Positions 10,554 to 23,784 of a DNA stretch of 64,000 nucleotides are shown here, one piece after another. Each line of letters begins with the position of its first letter. Position 1 is the stretch's first letter. The notes below the pieces were generated by a model, which was not told the origin of the DNA, did not search any database, and saw only the letters and a program-made list of their open reading frames with translations. Origin of the DNA: Acanthopleura granulata (Eukaryota; Mollusca; Polyplacophora; Chitonida; Chitonidae). The position numbers and the translations under genes are program-made. The DNA lies in assembly GCA_016165875.1 (NCBI GenBank), contig JABBOT010000004.1:12463672-12527671 (forward strand), given 5' to 3'.

Positions 10554-10674
10554 TATCGTAATGTGTCATTGCATTGTACATGGAACATGAGAGACTACTC
10601 TAGTTGTCTCGACAGTTTACGACACTGTACCGCTTGTTGGTAATAAACACGTCTTGGTCACCCCATTGACGAGT
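10554..10674 (+). repeat. Short LTR 3, terminal LTR of the array
   Basis: This is the third LTR copy, with AATAAA at 10642-10647 and one private base (G at 10651). Homology to the array stops after GACGAGT at 10674. This is the best evidence for the 3' LTR boundary, unless the array was truncated here by chance. Confidence 0.75.
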
Positions 10675-13600
10675 CCATGCGGTCATGACACGGGAGGGAA
10701 ATATATCCCAAAGTCAGTATATAACTTACAAACCTTTGCTCCTCCCGCCTGTGTCCTCTAGATGACTTGCGTTTTTTTATATTTTGATGACCTCTGGCAA
10801 GATATTTTTGAATGGAAATAATAGACAAAAGAAGATAGGCAAGTGTGAAAGCTTTGTTCCAGTATTTTAATATAACTGGGAAATCTAGTTTGTTTTTGAT
10901 GACTTTCAGTTTAACATAGGAATATTTCTAAAGAACAATGTTTAATATTATAAAATCTGAAGAAAATAAAAACGTCATAACTTTTGTAGAAGAATTTAAA
11001 AGATTGTACACACATTTATATCTTTTAAACAAGAAATATTGTAACGTCTGGGTCACGACATGGCCGCATTGGCCGTTTCTTTTAGATGGCTTCCGATAGA
11101 AAATGTTGAGAAGAGGAATATAACCCAGAGTAAAATGCCAAAACAATATTGACATTTAACTCTGCCATTTTATTTCACTTCTGGTAAGTTAGGTATATAT
11201 GCTGGACAAATGCTGATTTCAATTCTCATGTTATTACTATTGGGCATTCCGACCATTCGTTTAAGGGATTCTGAATCACTGTTGACATGCAGGCCAGCTC
11301 ATACTGTTTTGATACTACTGACCAACGATTATTGGTATCTTTGAACATACGCAAAACAATAAATTGTTTAACAATACTCTAACCTTGGACTCTGAAGATC
11401 TGGTTGGTGGTTCATCTGTGCATGTCTGTTTAGTCATGACCTCCTAGGGAGTGTGTACCTGAAAGTGCTAGATTCTGCTGTGAACAAAATTGAGCATCAT
11501 TATATATATGCATGAAATTCCTCAGGTCAGTACATGATCTCCGCAAAGAGAACTAGATAAAACGTTAATCCGATTATATGGATTATCGTTCGGTTTAGTT
11601 TTGATAATTGCAAGTTTCTTCTTTAAAACCAGGCCGTCTCATTGGTTTGGCGACATTAACGACGCATTCTCACTGCTTGACTGGACTGACTTTCACAGAC
11701 TGTTTTTGGTCCCTGTCTGTTATCTACTCACCTAGGCAAACAAAAGAAGAATCGTGTCTTTTATTGGTAAATAGATAATACAATGTAGCATACAACAGCT
11801 ATCTCCCCCCCCCCCACCATAAGGCAGACTCCAGGCCAAATATTTACGGCATAAGACACCGATAGAAAGGCAAAACCTGATCGAGATACGTTCTAACTTG
11901 AGAAACTTTCTATCTTTCCTTTTCGAGGAAAGGTACAATCTTTGACAGTCGTTTCAGCAACATAATCTCCGTGATATTTTATAACTTGAGAAACATACTT
12001 TTTTTCTTCCCGAAGGAAAGTAAAACCTTGTTTCATCTACGTAAACTGCGTGATTCCGCTGACAATTGTTCAACTGAAACCGAATTTCTTCACCAGATAT
12101 GTTTCTAGAAAAGCCCCCAAATTTCAATCTATGCGTTTAGACTTCTTACGAATAACTCAGAGCCCGGTGATAAGTTGTGTGATGAGCATTGCACATATTG
12201 TTCTCTTTAACAAACTGGTAAGGTTTGCAAGTCTTGCATTTACCATGACGCAAAAAGACTCTCTTTTTGAAAGTTTGAAAATGTACGGAGACAGCCATTT
12301 GTATCAGTGTAGGCGTCATTGGACATGTAGCTTACAGACGTCAAAATTGGATACGGAAAGTATTCCATTAGGAATCGTCACTTCGAGCACAGAAAGTAAA
12401 TGTAACTGGAACATATTTTTAAAAATATCATGTTTAATGTTAGTGGTTTACCACCAAATAAACAAATTAATGTTGGGTGGCCACCCCTTACACCCCTCCC
12501 CTCCCTATTGACTTGCACGCTCTATTCAAATAGGCTTAGGTATTTGTCAATATTCAAAGCTGAGGTGTGTTAGCTTATCTCCTGGAGTATTGCGGTGCTA
12601 GCCCCACCCTCATTGCACCTTGCCCTGGCCCCATGTTACTGTATAGGGCAATTCTCATGTGATCGAATTAGTATTGCTGGGATGTAGTGCTGCATATTTT
12701 GATTACAATATAAAAAGCTATATATATAGATAAATATAGAAAATTACCCAAAGTATGAACTGAATACATATAATAGATTAATACTATTAGCTCTAACTGC
12801 AAAAAGTAATGTATACAAATGTATATGTAGGCATCCCATAAGGCCGACCAACCGATTCATAATGACCTAAAAAATACAAAGAATAATGACTTAAATGTGT
12901 GCAGCTTTACCTTAACAGTGTTTAATCCATCAAATGTGGCAACACACAGGTTCATGATAAATGCACGTTTTTGTCCAAACGATATGACTCTGCTATTTAA
13001 ATTAAGTAACGGTTGTGACTATATCACTGACCCAGACTGTGATTACCTCATTTGTTACATGTAACACACACAATGCATAAACTGTAACATACAGCGCGAT
13101 TTGGATTTAATGATGAAATATTGGACCACGTTTTTCTGATGCCTGTGAAACTTGTGAAATTTGAATACTAATTGGTGAAAACGCTATTTACTATAGGTGT
13201 GTATTAATTTGTGAACATTCATCCAAATGCGGTTTCCCAAAGTGTGTCGTGAGGTGTGTTCATTGAGTTACATATTGATGTTTAATGTGCCGTAATCAAT
13301 CATCCATACGCCTTTTCTTGGCCCCAACACTTGTGGAAAAAGAAAATATTTTTCAAGGAAAAAATTTTAAAATAAAGAAAAAATTTTCTTTGGTAGTACT
13401 CCAAAATATTTCACCTATATGACGGTGGCTAGCATTACTGTGAGAGGAGCACAGACGGGGAGATCCTTAAGAAACTCACGTCCAAAATGGAACAAAGAAA
13501 TAAAACGAACATAAATTTACAAGCGTTATGTATACACAAGTCCAATGCTTTTCTGAACAAAGAACACCTACCAAACCGTATCAAAAAATTAAAAAATGGG

Positions 13601-15370
13601 CCAAATGAATTAAAATACACTGTTTACTAGACACAAAAAACACAACTCTCTCTAATCCTGATATTTTAAGAGTTGAGCATTTCTCAGTTTATAAAAATGT
13701 AACCATTTGATATATTATGGCTCAATTGCTGTCTGATGAACTGCTATATCTGAATACGGTCATAAGGGTTATGATAAATACCTTATTTCAGTGCTATTAA
13801 CCTAAAATTAAACTATTTTAGCCTGATGAGCTTAGCCCTGAATGCTATGCACAGGGTTATACAATAACATCATGGTTATACTATAACGATTGGATCACAA
13901 TACGGATAGTATACTCAGTGAGCGTTGTTCAGAGCAAGATCACTTGCGGTTAGGGTAAAGGAGGGGGGTAGACGGCGGATTAAACTGAGAGGTTACGCTG
14001 ACAGATTTTGACTCGAAAGAAAGACAATTATGTGAAACCATTTGTGTCATCCATGAATAATTAGAGATGTAGAGCAGAACGAACTCGTTATGTGTCAATG
14101 TTATGAAATATCTGCGAGTAGTCATTAGTTTGGTTTGATTAACTGTATTATAATTTTTGAAATTATAAGTTGAAATAGTGATTGGAATTATCGTGCAACG
14201 ATATGAATTTGACACATCGTTCCCCATTTAAAATTAATTCAAAACACATTGAGGACAAACACATTGTGATTTCAAAAAAGGACACAGCAAGGTAGAGTGT
14301 AGAAAATCGTATCTGTTTTGATTGTTTTCAGCTGATGACTGGAACAAATCAAAATTGTTAACGCCCATGAAGGTAAGCGTCTAAACAAGTAAACAACTCT
14401 TCTGGTGTTCTTCTAATCGAGTTTAGCTTCCCACTTCATTCTGTTATACTACAAGCAAACAGCACACAGGGAAAACGATATGAAGCCAAATAAAAGAATT
14501 TGGAATTGAAAAAACTAGGTGTTACAGGAAAACGTTGCCAAATAGAGGAAAAAATACAAATGAAAAATACGGGATTAAACGGAAAGACTGGAAAGTTACA
14601 AAAACTATAAAGAGTTATAATTGAAAAACTGACAAATTTCATGCCCAAACTTATATCATTAGGTATTGTCTTTCTATCGGTGTCATACGTCTCTGTTTCT
14701 CGTGCAAGCTCACAGCAGGAGAGCGTGATCGTCTACCTTCTCTTAACATTTTGTAGGATTCTTCCTTTATCTGTCTGGACGAGTAAATCTAGTGGTAACA
14801 GACAAGGAAGAATCACCGGGTGGGATCCATCATCCATTGAGAAGTTGTTAACTGTCCCAGAAACTTGTTCGGAACAGAATTGGGCGTAGCGGATAATAAC
14901 TAAGCGGATTAACAGATCAACCACATTTCTAGTATGTATCCCTATTTGGAGAATGGTTTAGATAAGTGGCCTGTATAATATATATATAAGAACTCTCAAA
15001 TTAGCATTCCGTGTAGTCAATTCCACGGAATCAAGCAGATGGATAAGCAAGAGGAGTCCTTTGACTGTTCCAGCCAGATACACGTCATAAAAGGTAGCGT
15101 TTACAATGTTTAAATTCTTCAACTGGTAATGAAATGCCCAAAACACACAATGCCATAACACATGCTCATGGTAGCCACAGGTTATTCAGCCGAAAACGAC
15201 AGAGAAAGAGTAAGTCACATGCTAAAACCACGTTTATCTCCCTTGAGTTTTTCTTACCCATTTTTAGCCAACAGAAATCATCCAGAAAAAAGAAAAGATG
15301 AAATTTCTAACGATGTTGCCTTTACTTGGAGTTTCTATCCCTTACACAATATTTCCAACACACTAATCTG
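10675..15370. other. AT-rich spacer without recognisable genes
   Basis: About 4.7 kb separates the retroelement array from the satellite. It contains scattered short open frames, the longest 153 codons at 12050-12511 on the plus strand. None shows a known domain, a codon pattern or a repeated counterpart. Local features are an imperfect inverted repeat next to the LTR (10687-10697 against 10741-10755), a C11 run at 11805-11815, short TA-rich runs near 12716-12730 and 14976-14988, and A-rich stretches near 13330-13400. I recognise no tRNA, rRNA or transposon. An exon of a spliced gene cannot be excluded by eye. Confidence 0.6.
11805..11815 (+). repeat. C11 homopolymer run
   Basis: This is a run of eleven C residues in otherwise AT-rich DNA. 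It is a simple-sequence tract of no evident function and a likely place for length errors in the read data. Confidence 0.9.
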
Positions 15371-16380
15371 AAGGTTTGTAGGTTGTGCTAAAGCTTCAAA
15401 CTGTGTTATCTTCATCAAAGGAGAGATTACCCTACACAACGTTATCTCATGAAAGGCATTTCACACTGGGTTATCTTCAACTCCCGTGTGCTTTCCCTAC
15501 ACAACGTTATCTCATGGAAGTCGCCTGCATAAAACAAAATGTGAGAGTAATGATATGTAGCTTGTGCTATTGTTGCGTACGAATTTCAGACAGGGTTATC
15601 TTCCATCTGAATGTGTTTTTTATCACTGAAGGTTATCTCAAAGAAGTAGTCTGCACTAAAGAGAATGTGAGGGTAATGATTTGCACGTTGTGCTAATGTT
15701 GCGTAGGCATTTCACACTGGGTTTTCTTGAGCTCCCGTGTGTTTTGCCTACACAACGTCATCGCATAGATTAAAGGAAACATCAGAGTAATGGTTTGTAA
15801 GTTGTGCTAATATTGCGGTTATCTTCATCGGCCATGTGTTTTGCCTACACAACCTAATCCCATCTAAGTGGTATGGAGGAAAGAAAATATGAAAGTACTG
15901 GTTTGTAAAGAAAGGTAATATTAAGCAGGCATTTGACTCTGTGTTTTCTTCATGTCTAGTGTGTTTCCGCTACAAAATGTTATCTCCTGCAAGTCGCTTA
16001 TAGGAAACAAAATGTCAAAGTAACGATTTGAAAATTGTGCCAATATTGCGAAGGCATTTCACGCTGGGTTATCTGCAGCTCCCATGTGTTCTTCCTACAG
16101 AAAGTTATCTCAAAGAAGTCTTCTGAAGGAACGAAAAAATGAGAGTGGCGGTTGGTAAGTTGTGCTATTGTTACATAGGTATTTCACAACGGGTTCTCTA
16201 CACAACATTATCTCATCTAAGTCGCCTCCATAAAACAAAATGTCAGGGTAATGATTTGCATGATTTGCTAATGTTGCGTAGGCATTTCACACTGGGTTTT
16301 GTTGAGCTCCCGTGTGTTTTGTCTGCACAACGTTATCTCATGTAAGTTGTCTGGAGGACAAAATATCAGAGTACTGGTTT
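15371..16380 (+). repeat. Diverged left-edge monomers of the satellite
   Basis: The first monomers are irregular. There is a truncated unit near 15371-15450, a fusion near 15450 where ATCTCATG runs straight into the next unit's GGCATTTCACACTGGG, and a unit near 15815 that lost most of its start. Similarity to core monomers rises rightward. Decayed edges with homogeneous cores are expected of arrays maintained by unequal crossing over. Confidence 0.8.
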
Positions 16381-17520
16381 GTAAGTTGAGCTAATGTTGC
16401 GTGGGCATTTCACACTGGGTTATCTTTATCTCCCGTGTGCTTTATCTGCATTTCATACTGATTTTCCTTGAACCCCCGTGTATTTTCCTTGCACAACGTT
16501 ATCTAAAGTAAGTCGTCTGGAGGACAAAATATCAGAGTAGTCGTTTCTAAGTTGAACTAATGTTGCGCAGACATTCCACACTGTGATACCTTCATCTCCT
16601 TTGTGTTTTGAGTGCACCACCTTATCTCATGGAAGTCGACTGCATAAAACAAAATGTCATAGTAATGTTATGTAGGTTGTGCTATTGTTGCGTAGGAATT
16701 TCAGACAGGGTTATCTTCCATCTGCAGTGTGTTTTCCCCAAAAAAGATTATCTCAAAGTAGTCGCCTTCAGGGACGAGAATGTGAGGGTAATGATTTGCA
16801 AATTCTACTAATGTTACGTAGACATTTCACACTGGGTTTTCTTGAGCTCCCGTGTGTTTTGTCTGCACAACGTTATCTCATGGAAGTCGTCTGGAGGAAA
16901 AAATATCAGAGTACTGGTTTGTAAGTTGAGCTAATGTTGCGTAGACATTTCACACTGGGTTATCTTCATCTCCCGTGTGTTTTGACTGCACCACCTTATC
17001 TCATGGAAGTCGCCTGCAGGGAACAAAATGTCATAGTAATGTTATGTAGGTTGTGCTATTGTTGCGTAGGAATTTCAGACAGGGTTATCTTCCATCTGCA
17101 GTGTGTTTTCGTCAACAAACTTTATCTCAAAGTACTCGTCTTCATTGAATAGAATGTGAGGGTAATGATTTACATGGTGTGCTAATGTTGCGTAGGCATT
17201 TCACACTGGGTTTTCTTGAGCTCCCGTGTGTTTTAAATGCACAACGTTATCGCATGGGAGTCGCCTGCATGAAACAAAATGTCAGGATATTGATTTGCAT
17301 GGTGTGCTAATGTTGCGTAGGCATTTCACACTGGTTTTTATTGAGTTCCCCTGTGTTTTGTCTGCACAACGTTATCTCATGGAAGTCGTCTGAAGGAAAA
17401 AATATCAGAGTACTGGTTTATAAGTTGTGGTAATATTGCGTAGGCATTTCACACTGGGTTTTCTTGAGCTCCCGTGTGTTAACGTTATCTCATGGAAGTC
17501 GTCTGGAGGAAAAAATATCA
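16381..17520 (+). repeat. Satellite block of mixed A, B, C and D monomers, related to blocks at 28.3-29.4 and 32.8-33.9 kb
   Basis: This block contains a C monomer at 16560, a B-like monomer with CCCCAAAAAAGATTATC near 16737, and A and D monomers. The same order recurs at offsets of 11903 bp (from 28270) and 16392 bp (from 32760) with few differences. It is the opening part of the 4.49-kb superrepeat. Confidence 0.85.
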
Positions 17521-19410
17521 GAGTACTGGTTTGTAAGCTGTGCTAATGTTGCGTAGGCATTTCACACTGGGTTTTCTTGAGCTCCCGTGTGTTTTGTCTG
17601 CACAACGTTATCGCATGGAAGTCGTTTGGAGGAAAAAATATTAGAGTACTGGATTATAAGTTGTGGTAATATTGCGTAGGCATTTCACACTGGCTTTTAT
17701 TGAGTTCCCCTGTGTTTTGTCTGCACAACGTTATCTCATGGAAGTCGTCTGAAGGAAAAAATATCAGAGTACTGGTTTATAAGTTGTGCTAATATTGCGT
17801 AGGCATTTCACACTGGGTTTTATTGAGCTCCCGTGTGCTTTGTCTGCACAACGTTATCTCATGGAAGTTGTCTGGAGCACAAAATATCAGAGTACTGGTT
17901 TGTAAGTTGAGCTAATGTTGCGTGAGCATTTCACACTGGGTTGTCTTTATCTCCCGTGTGCTTTATCTGCATTTCATACTGATTTTTCTTGAACCCCGGT
18001 GTGTTTTCCTTGCACAACGTTATCTAAAGTAAGTCGTCTGGAGGACAAAATATCAGAGTAGTCGTTCCTAAGTTGAACTAATGTTGCGCAGACATTCCAC
18101 ACTGTGATACCTTCATCTCCTTTGTGTTTTGAGTGCACCACCTTATCTCATGGAAGTCGACTGAATAAAACAAAATGTCATAGTAATGTTATGTAGGTTG
18201 TGCTATTGTTGCGTAGGAATTTCAGACAGGGTTATCTTCCATCTGCGGTGTGTTTTCGTCAATAACTTTATCTCAAAGTACTCGTCTTCATTGAAGAGAA
18301 TGTGAGGGTAATGATTTACATGGTGTGCTAATGTTGCGTAGGCATTTCACCCTGGGTTTTCTTGAGCTCCCGTGTGTTTTGTCTGCACAACGTTATCTCA
18401 TGGAAGTCGTCTAGAGGTAAAAATATCAGAGCACTGGTTTGTAAGTTGTGCTGATGTTGCGTAGGCATTTCACACTGGGTTATCGTGATCTCCGCAGTGT
18501 TTTGACTGCACCACCTCATCTCATGGAAGTCGCCTGCATAAAACAAAATGTCAGAGTAATGATATGTACTTTGTGCTATTGTTGCGTAGGAATTTCAGAC
18601 AGGGTTATCTTCCATCTGCAATGTGTTTTCGTCAAGAAACTTTATCTCAGAGTACTCGTCTTCATTAAAGAGAATGTGAGGGTAATGATTTACATGGTGT
18701 GCTAATGTTGCGTAGGCATTTCACACTGGGTTATCTTCATCTCCCGTGTGTTTTGACCGCACAACACTATCGCATGGGAGTCGCCTGCATAAAAGAAAAT
18801 GTCAGGATATTGACTTCCATGTTGTGCTAATGTTGCGTAGGCATTTCACACTGGGTTTTCTTGAGCTCCCGTGTGTTTTGACTGCACAACGTTATCGCAT
18901 GGGAGTCGCCTGCATGAAACAAAATGTCAGGATATTGATTTGCATGGTGTGCTAATGTTGCGTAGGCATTTCACACTGGGTTTTGTTGAGCTCCCGTGTG
19001 TTTTGTCAGCACAACGTTATCTCATGGAAGTCGTCTGGAGGAAAAAATACCAGAGTACTGGTTTATAAGTATTGGTAATATTGCGTAGGCATTTCACACT
19101 GGTTTTTATTGAGTTCCCCTGTGTTTTGTCTGCACAACGTTATCTCATATAAGTCGTCTGAAGAAAAAATATCAGAGTACTGGTTTATGAGTATTGGTAA
19201 TATTGCGTAGGCATTTCACACTGGTTTTTATTGAGTTCCCCTGTGTTTTGTCTGCACAACGTTATCTCATATAAGTCGTCTGAAGGAAAAAATATCAGAG
19301 TACTGGTTTATAAGTATTGGTAATATTGCGTAGGCATTTCACACTGGGTTTTATTGAGCTCCCGTGTGTTAACGTTATCTCATGGAAGTCGTCTGGAGGA
19401 AAAAATATCA
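17521..19410 (+). repeat. 1890-bp higher-order repeat unit
   Basis: Bases 17521 to about 18730 match 19411 to about 20620 at an offset of 1890 bp. The tail (about 18730-19410) instead matches the tail that begins at about 22140. The unit carries the marker segment TATCGTGATCTCCGCAGTG at 18481 and a fused monomer near 17965, where a unit lost its second half and joins the next at GCATTTCATACTG. Confidence 0.85.
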
Positions 19411-22400
19411 GAGTACTGGTTTGTAAGGTGTGCTAATGTTGCGTAGGCATTTCACACTGGGTTTTCTTGAGCTCCCGTGTGTTTTGTCTGCACAACGTTA
19501 TCGCATGGAAGTCGTTTGGAGGAAAAAATATTAGAGTACTGGATTATAAGTTGTGGTAATATTGCGTAGGCATTTCACACTGGCTTTTATTGAGTTCCCC
19601 TGTGTTTTGTCTGCACAACGTTATCTCATGGAAGTCGTCTGAAGGAAAAAATATCAGAGTACTGGTTTATAAGTTGTGCTAATATTGCGTAGGCATTTCA
19701 CACTGGGTTTTATTGAGCTCCCGTGTGCTTTGTCTGCACAACGTTATCTCATGGAAGTTGTCTGGAGCACAAAATATCAGAGTACTGGTTTGTAAGTTGA
19801 GCTAATGTTGCGTGAGCATTTCACACTGGGTTGTCTTTATCTCCCGTGTGCTTTATCTGCATTTCATACTGATTTTTCTTGAACCCCGGTGTGTTTTCCT
19901 TGCACAACGTTATCTAAAGTAAGTCGTCTGGAGGACAAAATATCAGAGTAGTCGTTTCTAAGTTGAACTAATGTTGCGCAGACATTCCACACTGTGATAC
20001 CTTCATCTCCTTTGTGTTTTGAGTGCACCACCTTATCTCATGGAAGTCGACTGCATAAAACAAAATGTCATAGTAATGTTATGTAGGTTGTGCTATTGTT
20101 GCGTAGGAATTTCAGACAGGGTTATCTTCCATCTGCAGTGTGTTTTCGTCAATAACTTTATCTCAAAGTACTCGTCTTCATTGAAGAGAATGTGAGGGTA
20201 ATGATTTACATGGTGTGCTAATGTTGCGTAGGCATTTCACCCTGGGTTTTCTTGAGCTCCCGTGTGTTTTGTCTGCACAACGTTATCTCATGGAAGTCGT
20301 CTAGAGGTAAAAATATCAGAGCACTGGTTTGTAAGTTGTGCTGATGTTGCGTAGGCATTTCACACTGGGTTATCGTGATCTCCGCAGTGTTTTGACTGCA
20401 CCACCTCATCTCATGGAAGTCGCCTGCATAAAACAAAATGTCAGAGTAATGATATGTACTTTGTGCTATTGTTGCGTAGGAATTTCAGACAGGGTTATCT
20501 TCCATCTGCAATGTGTTTTCGTCAAGAAACTTTATCTCAGAGTACTCGTCTTCATTAAAGAGAATGTGAGGGTAATGATTTACATGGTGTGCTAATGTTG
20601 CGTAGGCATTTCACACTGGGTTTTCTTGAGCTCCCGTGTGTTTTAAATGCACAACGTTATCGCATGGGAGTCGCCTGCATGAAACAAAATGTCAGGATAT
20701 TGATTTGCATGGTGTGCTAATGTTGCGTAGGCATTTCACACTGGTTTTTATTGAGTTCCCCTGTGTTTTGTCAGCACAACGTTATCTCATGGAAGTCGTC
20801 TGAAGGAAAAAATATCAGAGTACTGGTTTATAAGTTGTGCTAATATTGCGTAGGCATTTCACACTGGGTTTTCTTGAGCTCCCGTGTGTTAACGTTATCT
20901 CATGGAAGTCGTCTGGAGGAAAAAATATCAGAGTACTGGTTTGTAAGGTGTGCTAATGTTGCGTAGGCATTTCACACTGGGTTTTCTTGAGCTCCCGTGT
21001 GTTTTGTCTGCACAACGTTATCGCATGGAAGTCGTTTGGAGGAAAAAATATTAGAGTACTGGATTATAAGTTGTGGTAATATTGCGTAGGCATTTCACAC
21101 TGGCTTTTATTGAGTTCCCCTGTGTTTTGTCTGCACAACGTTATCTCATGGAAGTCGTCTGAAGGAAAAAATATCAGAGTACTGGTTTATAAGTTGTGCT
21201 AATATTGCGTAGGCATTTCACACTGGGTTTTATTGAGCTCCCGTGTGCTTTGTCTGCACAACGTTATCTCATGGAAGTTGTCTGGAGCACAAAATATCAG
21301 AGTACTGGTTTGTAAGTTGAGCTAATGTTGCGTGAGCATTTCACACTGGGTTGTCTTTATCTCCCGTGTGCTTTATCTGCATTTCATACTGATTTTTCTT
21401 GAACCCCGGTGTGTTTTCCTTGCACAACGTTATCTAAAGTAAGTCGTCTGGAGGACAAAATATCAGAGTAGTCGTTTCTAAGTTGAACTAATGTTGCGCA
21501 GACATTCCACACTGTGATACCTTCATCTCCTTTGTGTTTTGAGTGCACCACCTTATCTCATGGAAGTCGACTGCATAAAACAAAATGTCATAGTAATGTT
21601 ATGTAGGTTGTGCTATTGTTGCGTAGGAATTTCAGACAGGGTTATCTTCCATCTGCAGTGTGTTTTCGTCAATAACTTTATCTCAAAGTACTCGTCTTCA
21701 TTGAAGAGAATGTGAGGGTAATGATTTACATGGTGTGCTAATGTTGCGTAGGCATTTCACCCTGGGTTTTCTTGAGCTCCCGTGTGTTTTGTCTGCACAA
21801 CGTTATCTCATGGAAGTCGTCTAGAGGTAAAAATATCAGAGCACTGGTTTGTAAGTTGTGCTGATGTTGCGTAGGCATTTCACACTGGGTTATCGTGATC
21901 TCCGCAGTGTTTTGACTGCACCACCTCATCTCATGGAAGTCGCCTGCATAAAACAAAATGTCAGAGTAATGATATGTACTTTGTGCTATTGTTGCGTAGG
22001 AATTTCAGACAGGGTTATCTTCCATCTGCAATGTGTTTTCGTCAAGAAACTTTATCTCAGAGTACTCGTCTTCATTAAAGAGAATGTGAGGGTAATGATT
22101 TACATGGTGTGCTAATGTTGCGTAGGCATTTCACACTGGGTTATCTTCATCTCCCGTGTGTTTTGACCGCACAACACTATCGCATGGGAGTCGCCTGCAT
22201 AAAAGAAAATGTCAGGATATTGATTTGCATGTTGTGCTAATGTTGCGTAGGCATTTCACACTGGGTTTTCTTGAGCTCCCGTGTGTTTTGACTGCACAAC
22301 GTTATCGCATGGGAGTCGCCTGCATGAAACAAAATGTCAGGATATTGATTTGCATGGTGTGCTAATGTTGCGTAGGCATTTCACACTGGGTTTTGTTGAG

Positions 22401-23784
22401 CTCCCGTGTGTTTTGTCAGCACAACGTTATCTCATGGAAGTCGTCTGAAGGAAAAAATACCAGAGTACTGGTTTATAAGTATTGGTAATATTGCGTAGGC
22501 ATTTCACACTGGTTTTTATTGAGTTCCCCTGTGTTTTGTCTGCACAACGTTATCTCATATAAGTCGTCTGAAGGAAAAATATCAGAGTACTGGTTTATGA
22601 GTATTGGTAATATTGCGTAGGCATTTCACACTGGTTTTTATTGAGTTCCCCTGTGTTTTGTCTGCACAACGTTATCTCATATAAGTCGTCTGAAGGAAAA
22701 ATATCAGAGTACTGGTTTATGAGTATTGGTAATATTGCGTAGGCATTTCACACTGGTTTTTATTGAGTTCCCCTGTGTTTTGTCTGCACAACGTTATCTC
22801 ATATAAGTCGTCTGAAGGAAGAAATATCAGAGTACTGGTTTATAAGTTGTGGTAATATTGAGTAGGCATTTCACACTGGTTTTTATTGAGTTCCCCTGTG
22901 TTTTTTCTGCACAACGTTATCTCATATAAGTCGTCTGAAGGAAGAAATATCAGAGTACTGGTCTGTAAGTTGTGCTAATATTGCGTAGGTATTTGACACT
23001 CTGTTTTCTTCATCGTTCCTGTGTTTTGCCTACACAAAGTTATCTCATGCAAGTCGCTTGGAGGAAACAAAATGTCAGAGTAATGATTTGAAAGTTGTAG
23101 GCATTTCAAGCTGGGTTATCTGCAACTCCCGTGTGTTTTTCCTACACAGCGCTATTTTAAAAAAGTCGTCTGCATCAAAGAAAATATCAGATTGGCGGTT
23201 GGTAAATTGTATTTTTGCTGCGTAGGCATTTTACACTGGGTTATATTCGTGTCCCGTGTGCTTTCCCTGAACATCAGAATGTCACCAAAGTCGTCTAGGT
23301 CAAAGAAAATGTCAGACTAATGGATGGTAATTGATGCAACTGTTTGTTAGACATTCCACACCGGCCCGTTTTCATCTCCTTTGTGTTTTCTTTGCACAAT
23401 GGTGCAAATATCAGAGTACTGGTTTATAAGTTATGGTAATATTGCGTAGGCATTTCACACTGGGTTTTCTTGAGCTCCCGTGTGTTTTGTCTGCACAACG
23501 TTATCTCATGGAAGTCGTCTGCAGGAAAAAATATCAGAGTAGTGGTTTGTAAGTTGTGCTAATGTTGCGTAGGCATTTCACACTGGGTTTTCTTGAGCTC
23601 CCGTGTGTTTTGACTGCAGAACGTTATCGCATGGGAGTCGCCTGCATGAAACAAAATGTCACGACATTGAATTGCATGGTGTGCTAATGTTGCGTAGGCA
23701 TTTCACACTGGGTTTTCTTGAGCTCCCGTGTGTTTTGTCTGCACAACGTTATCTCATGGAAGTCGTCTGGAGGACAAAATATCA
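19411..23784 (+). repeat. 4374-bp superrepeat, copy 1 (two units offset by 1520 bp plus a diverged tail)
   Basis: It contains two related units offset by 1520 bp (markers TATCGTGATCTCCGCAGTG at 20371 and 21891). A tail of about 1.6 kb follows, with monomers carrying TTCATCGTTCCTGTG, a unit missing about 13 bases around GAAAGTTGTAGGCATTTCA near 23095, and a unit ending in GGTGCAAATATC at 23402. The whole block recurs at an offset of 4374 bp. Confidence 0.88.

Larger units (their letters stand above)
6161..10674 (+). mobile_element. Ty3/gypsy LTR retrotransposon, copy 3, complete but decayed; right end of the array
   Basis: This is the third copy at the same 4393-bp period, with all stops and frameshifts of copy 2 reproduced at the corresponding bases. 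The array ends here: after 10674 the sequence no longer matches the gag leader and becomes flanking DNA. Bases private to this copy include C at 10540 and G at 10651; in both places copies 1 and 2 have T. Confidence 0.93.

Noticed and set aside
1..10674. Endogenous retrovirus with an envelope gene
   Set aside because: Only about 280 bp of non-coding sequence lies between integrase and the LTR, so there is no room for an envelope frame. The order and motifs fit a Ty3/gypsy retrotransposon.
12050..12511. Longest open frame of the spacer, 153 codons on the plus strand
   Set aside because: It has no recognisable domain or codon bias and ends in low-complexity HPLHPSPPY-like residues. It lies in AT-rich DNA where such a length arises by chance.
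14641..14924. Overlapping open frames on both strands; the plus frame starts with a hydrophobic, signal-peptide-like segment
   Set aside because: There is no homology I can name and no clear splice or promoter context. The two strands are open together, so neither is favoured. An exon or transposon fragment remains possible, and a protein search would decide.
15385..15696. Open frame of 103 codons at the start of the satellite
   Set aside because: It is made of satellite monomers read through. The frame depends on irregular monomer lengths, and the peptide words recur everywhere in the array.
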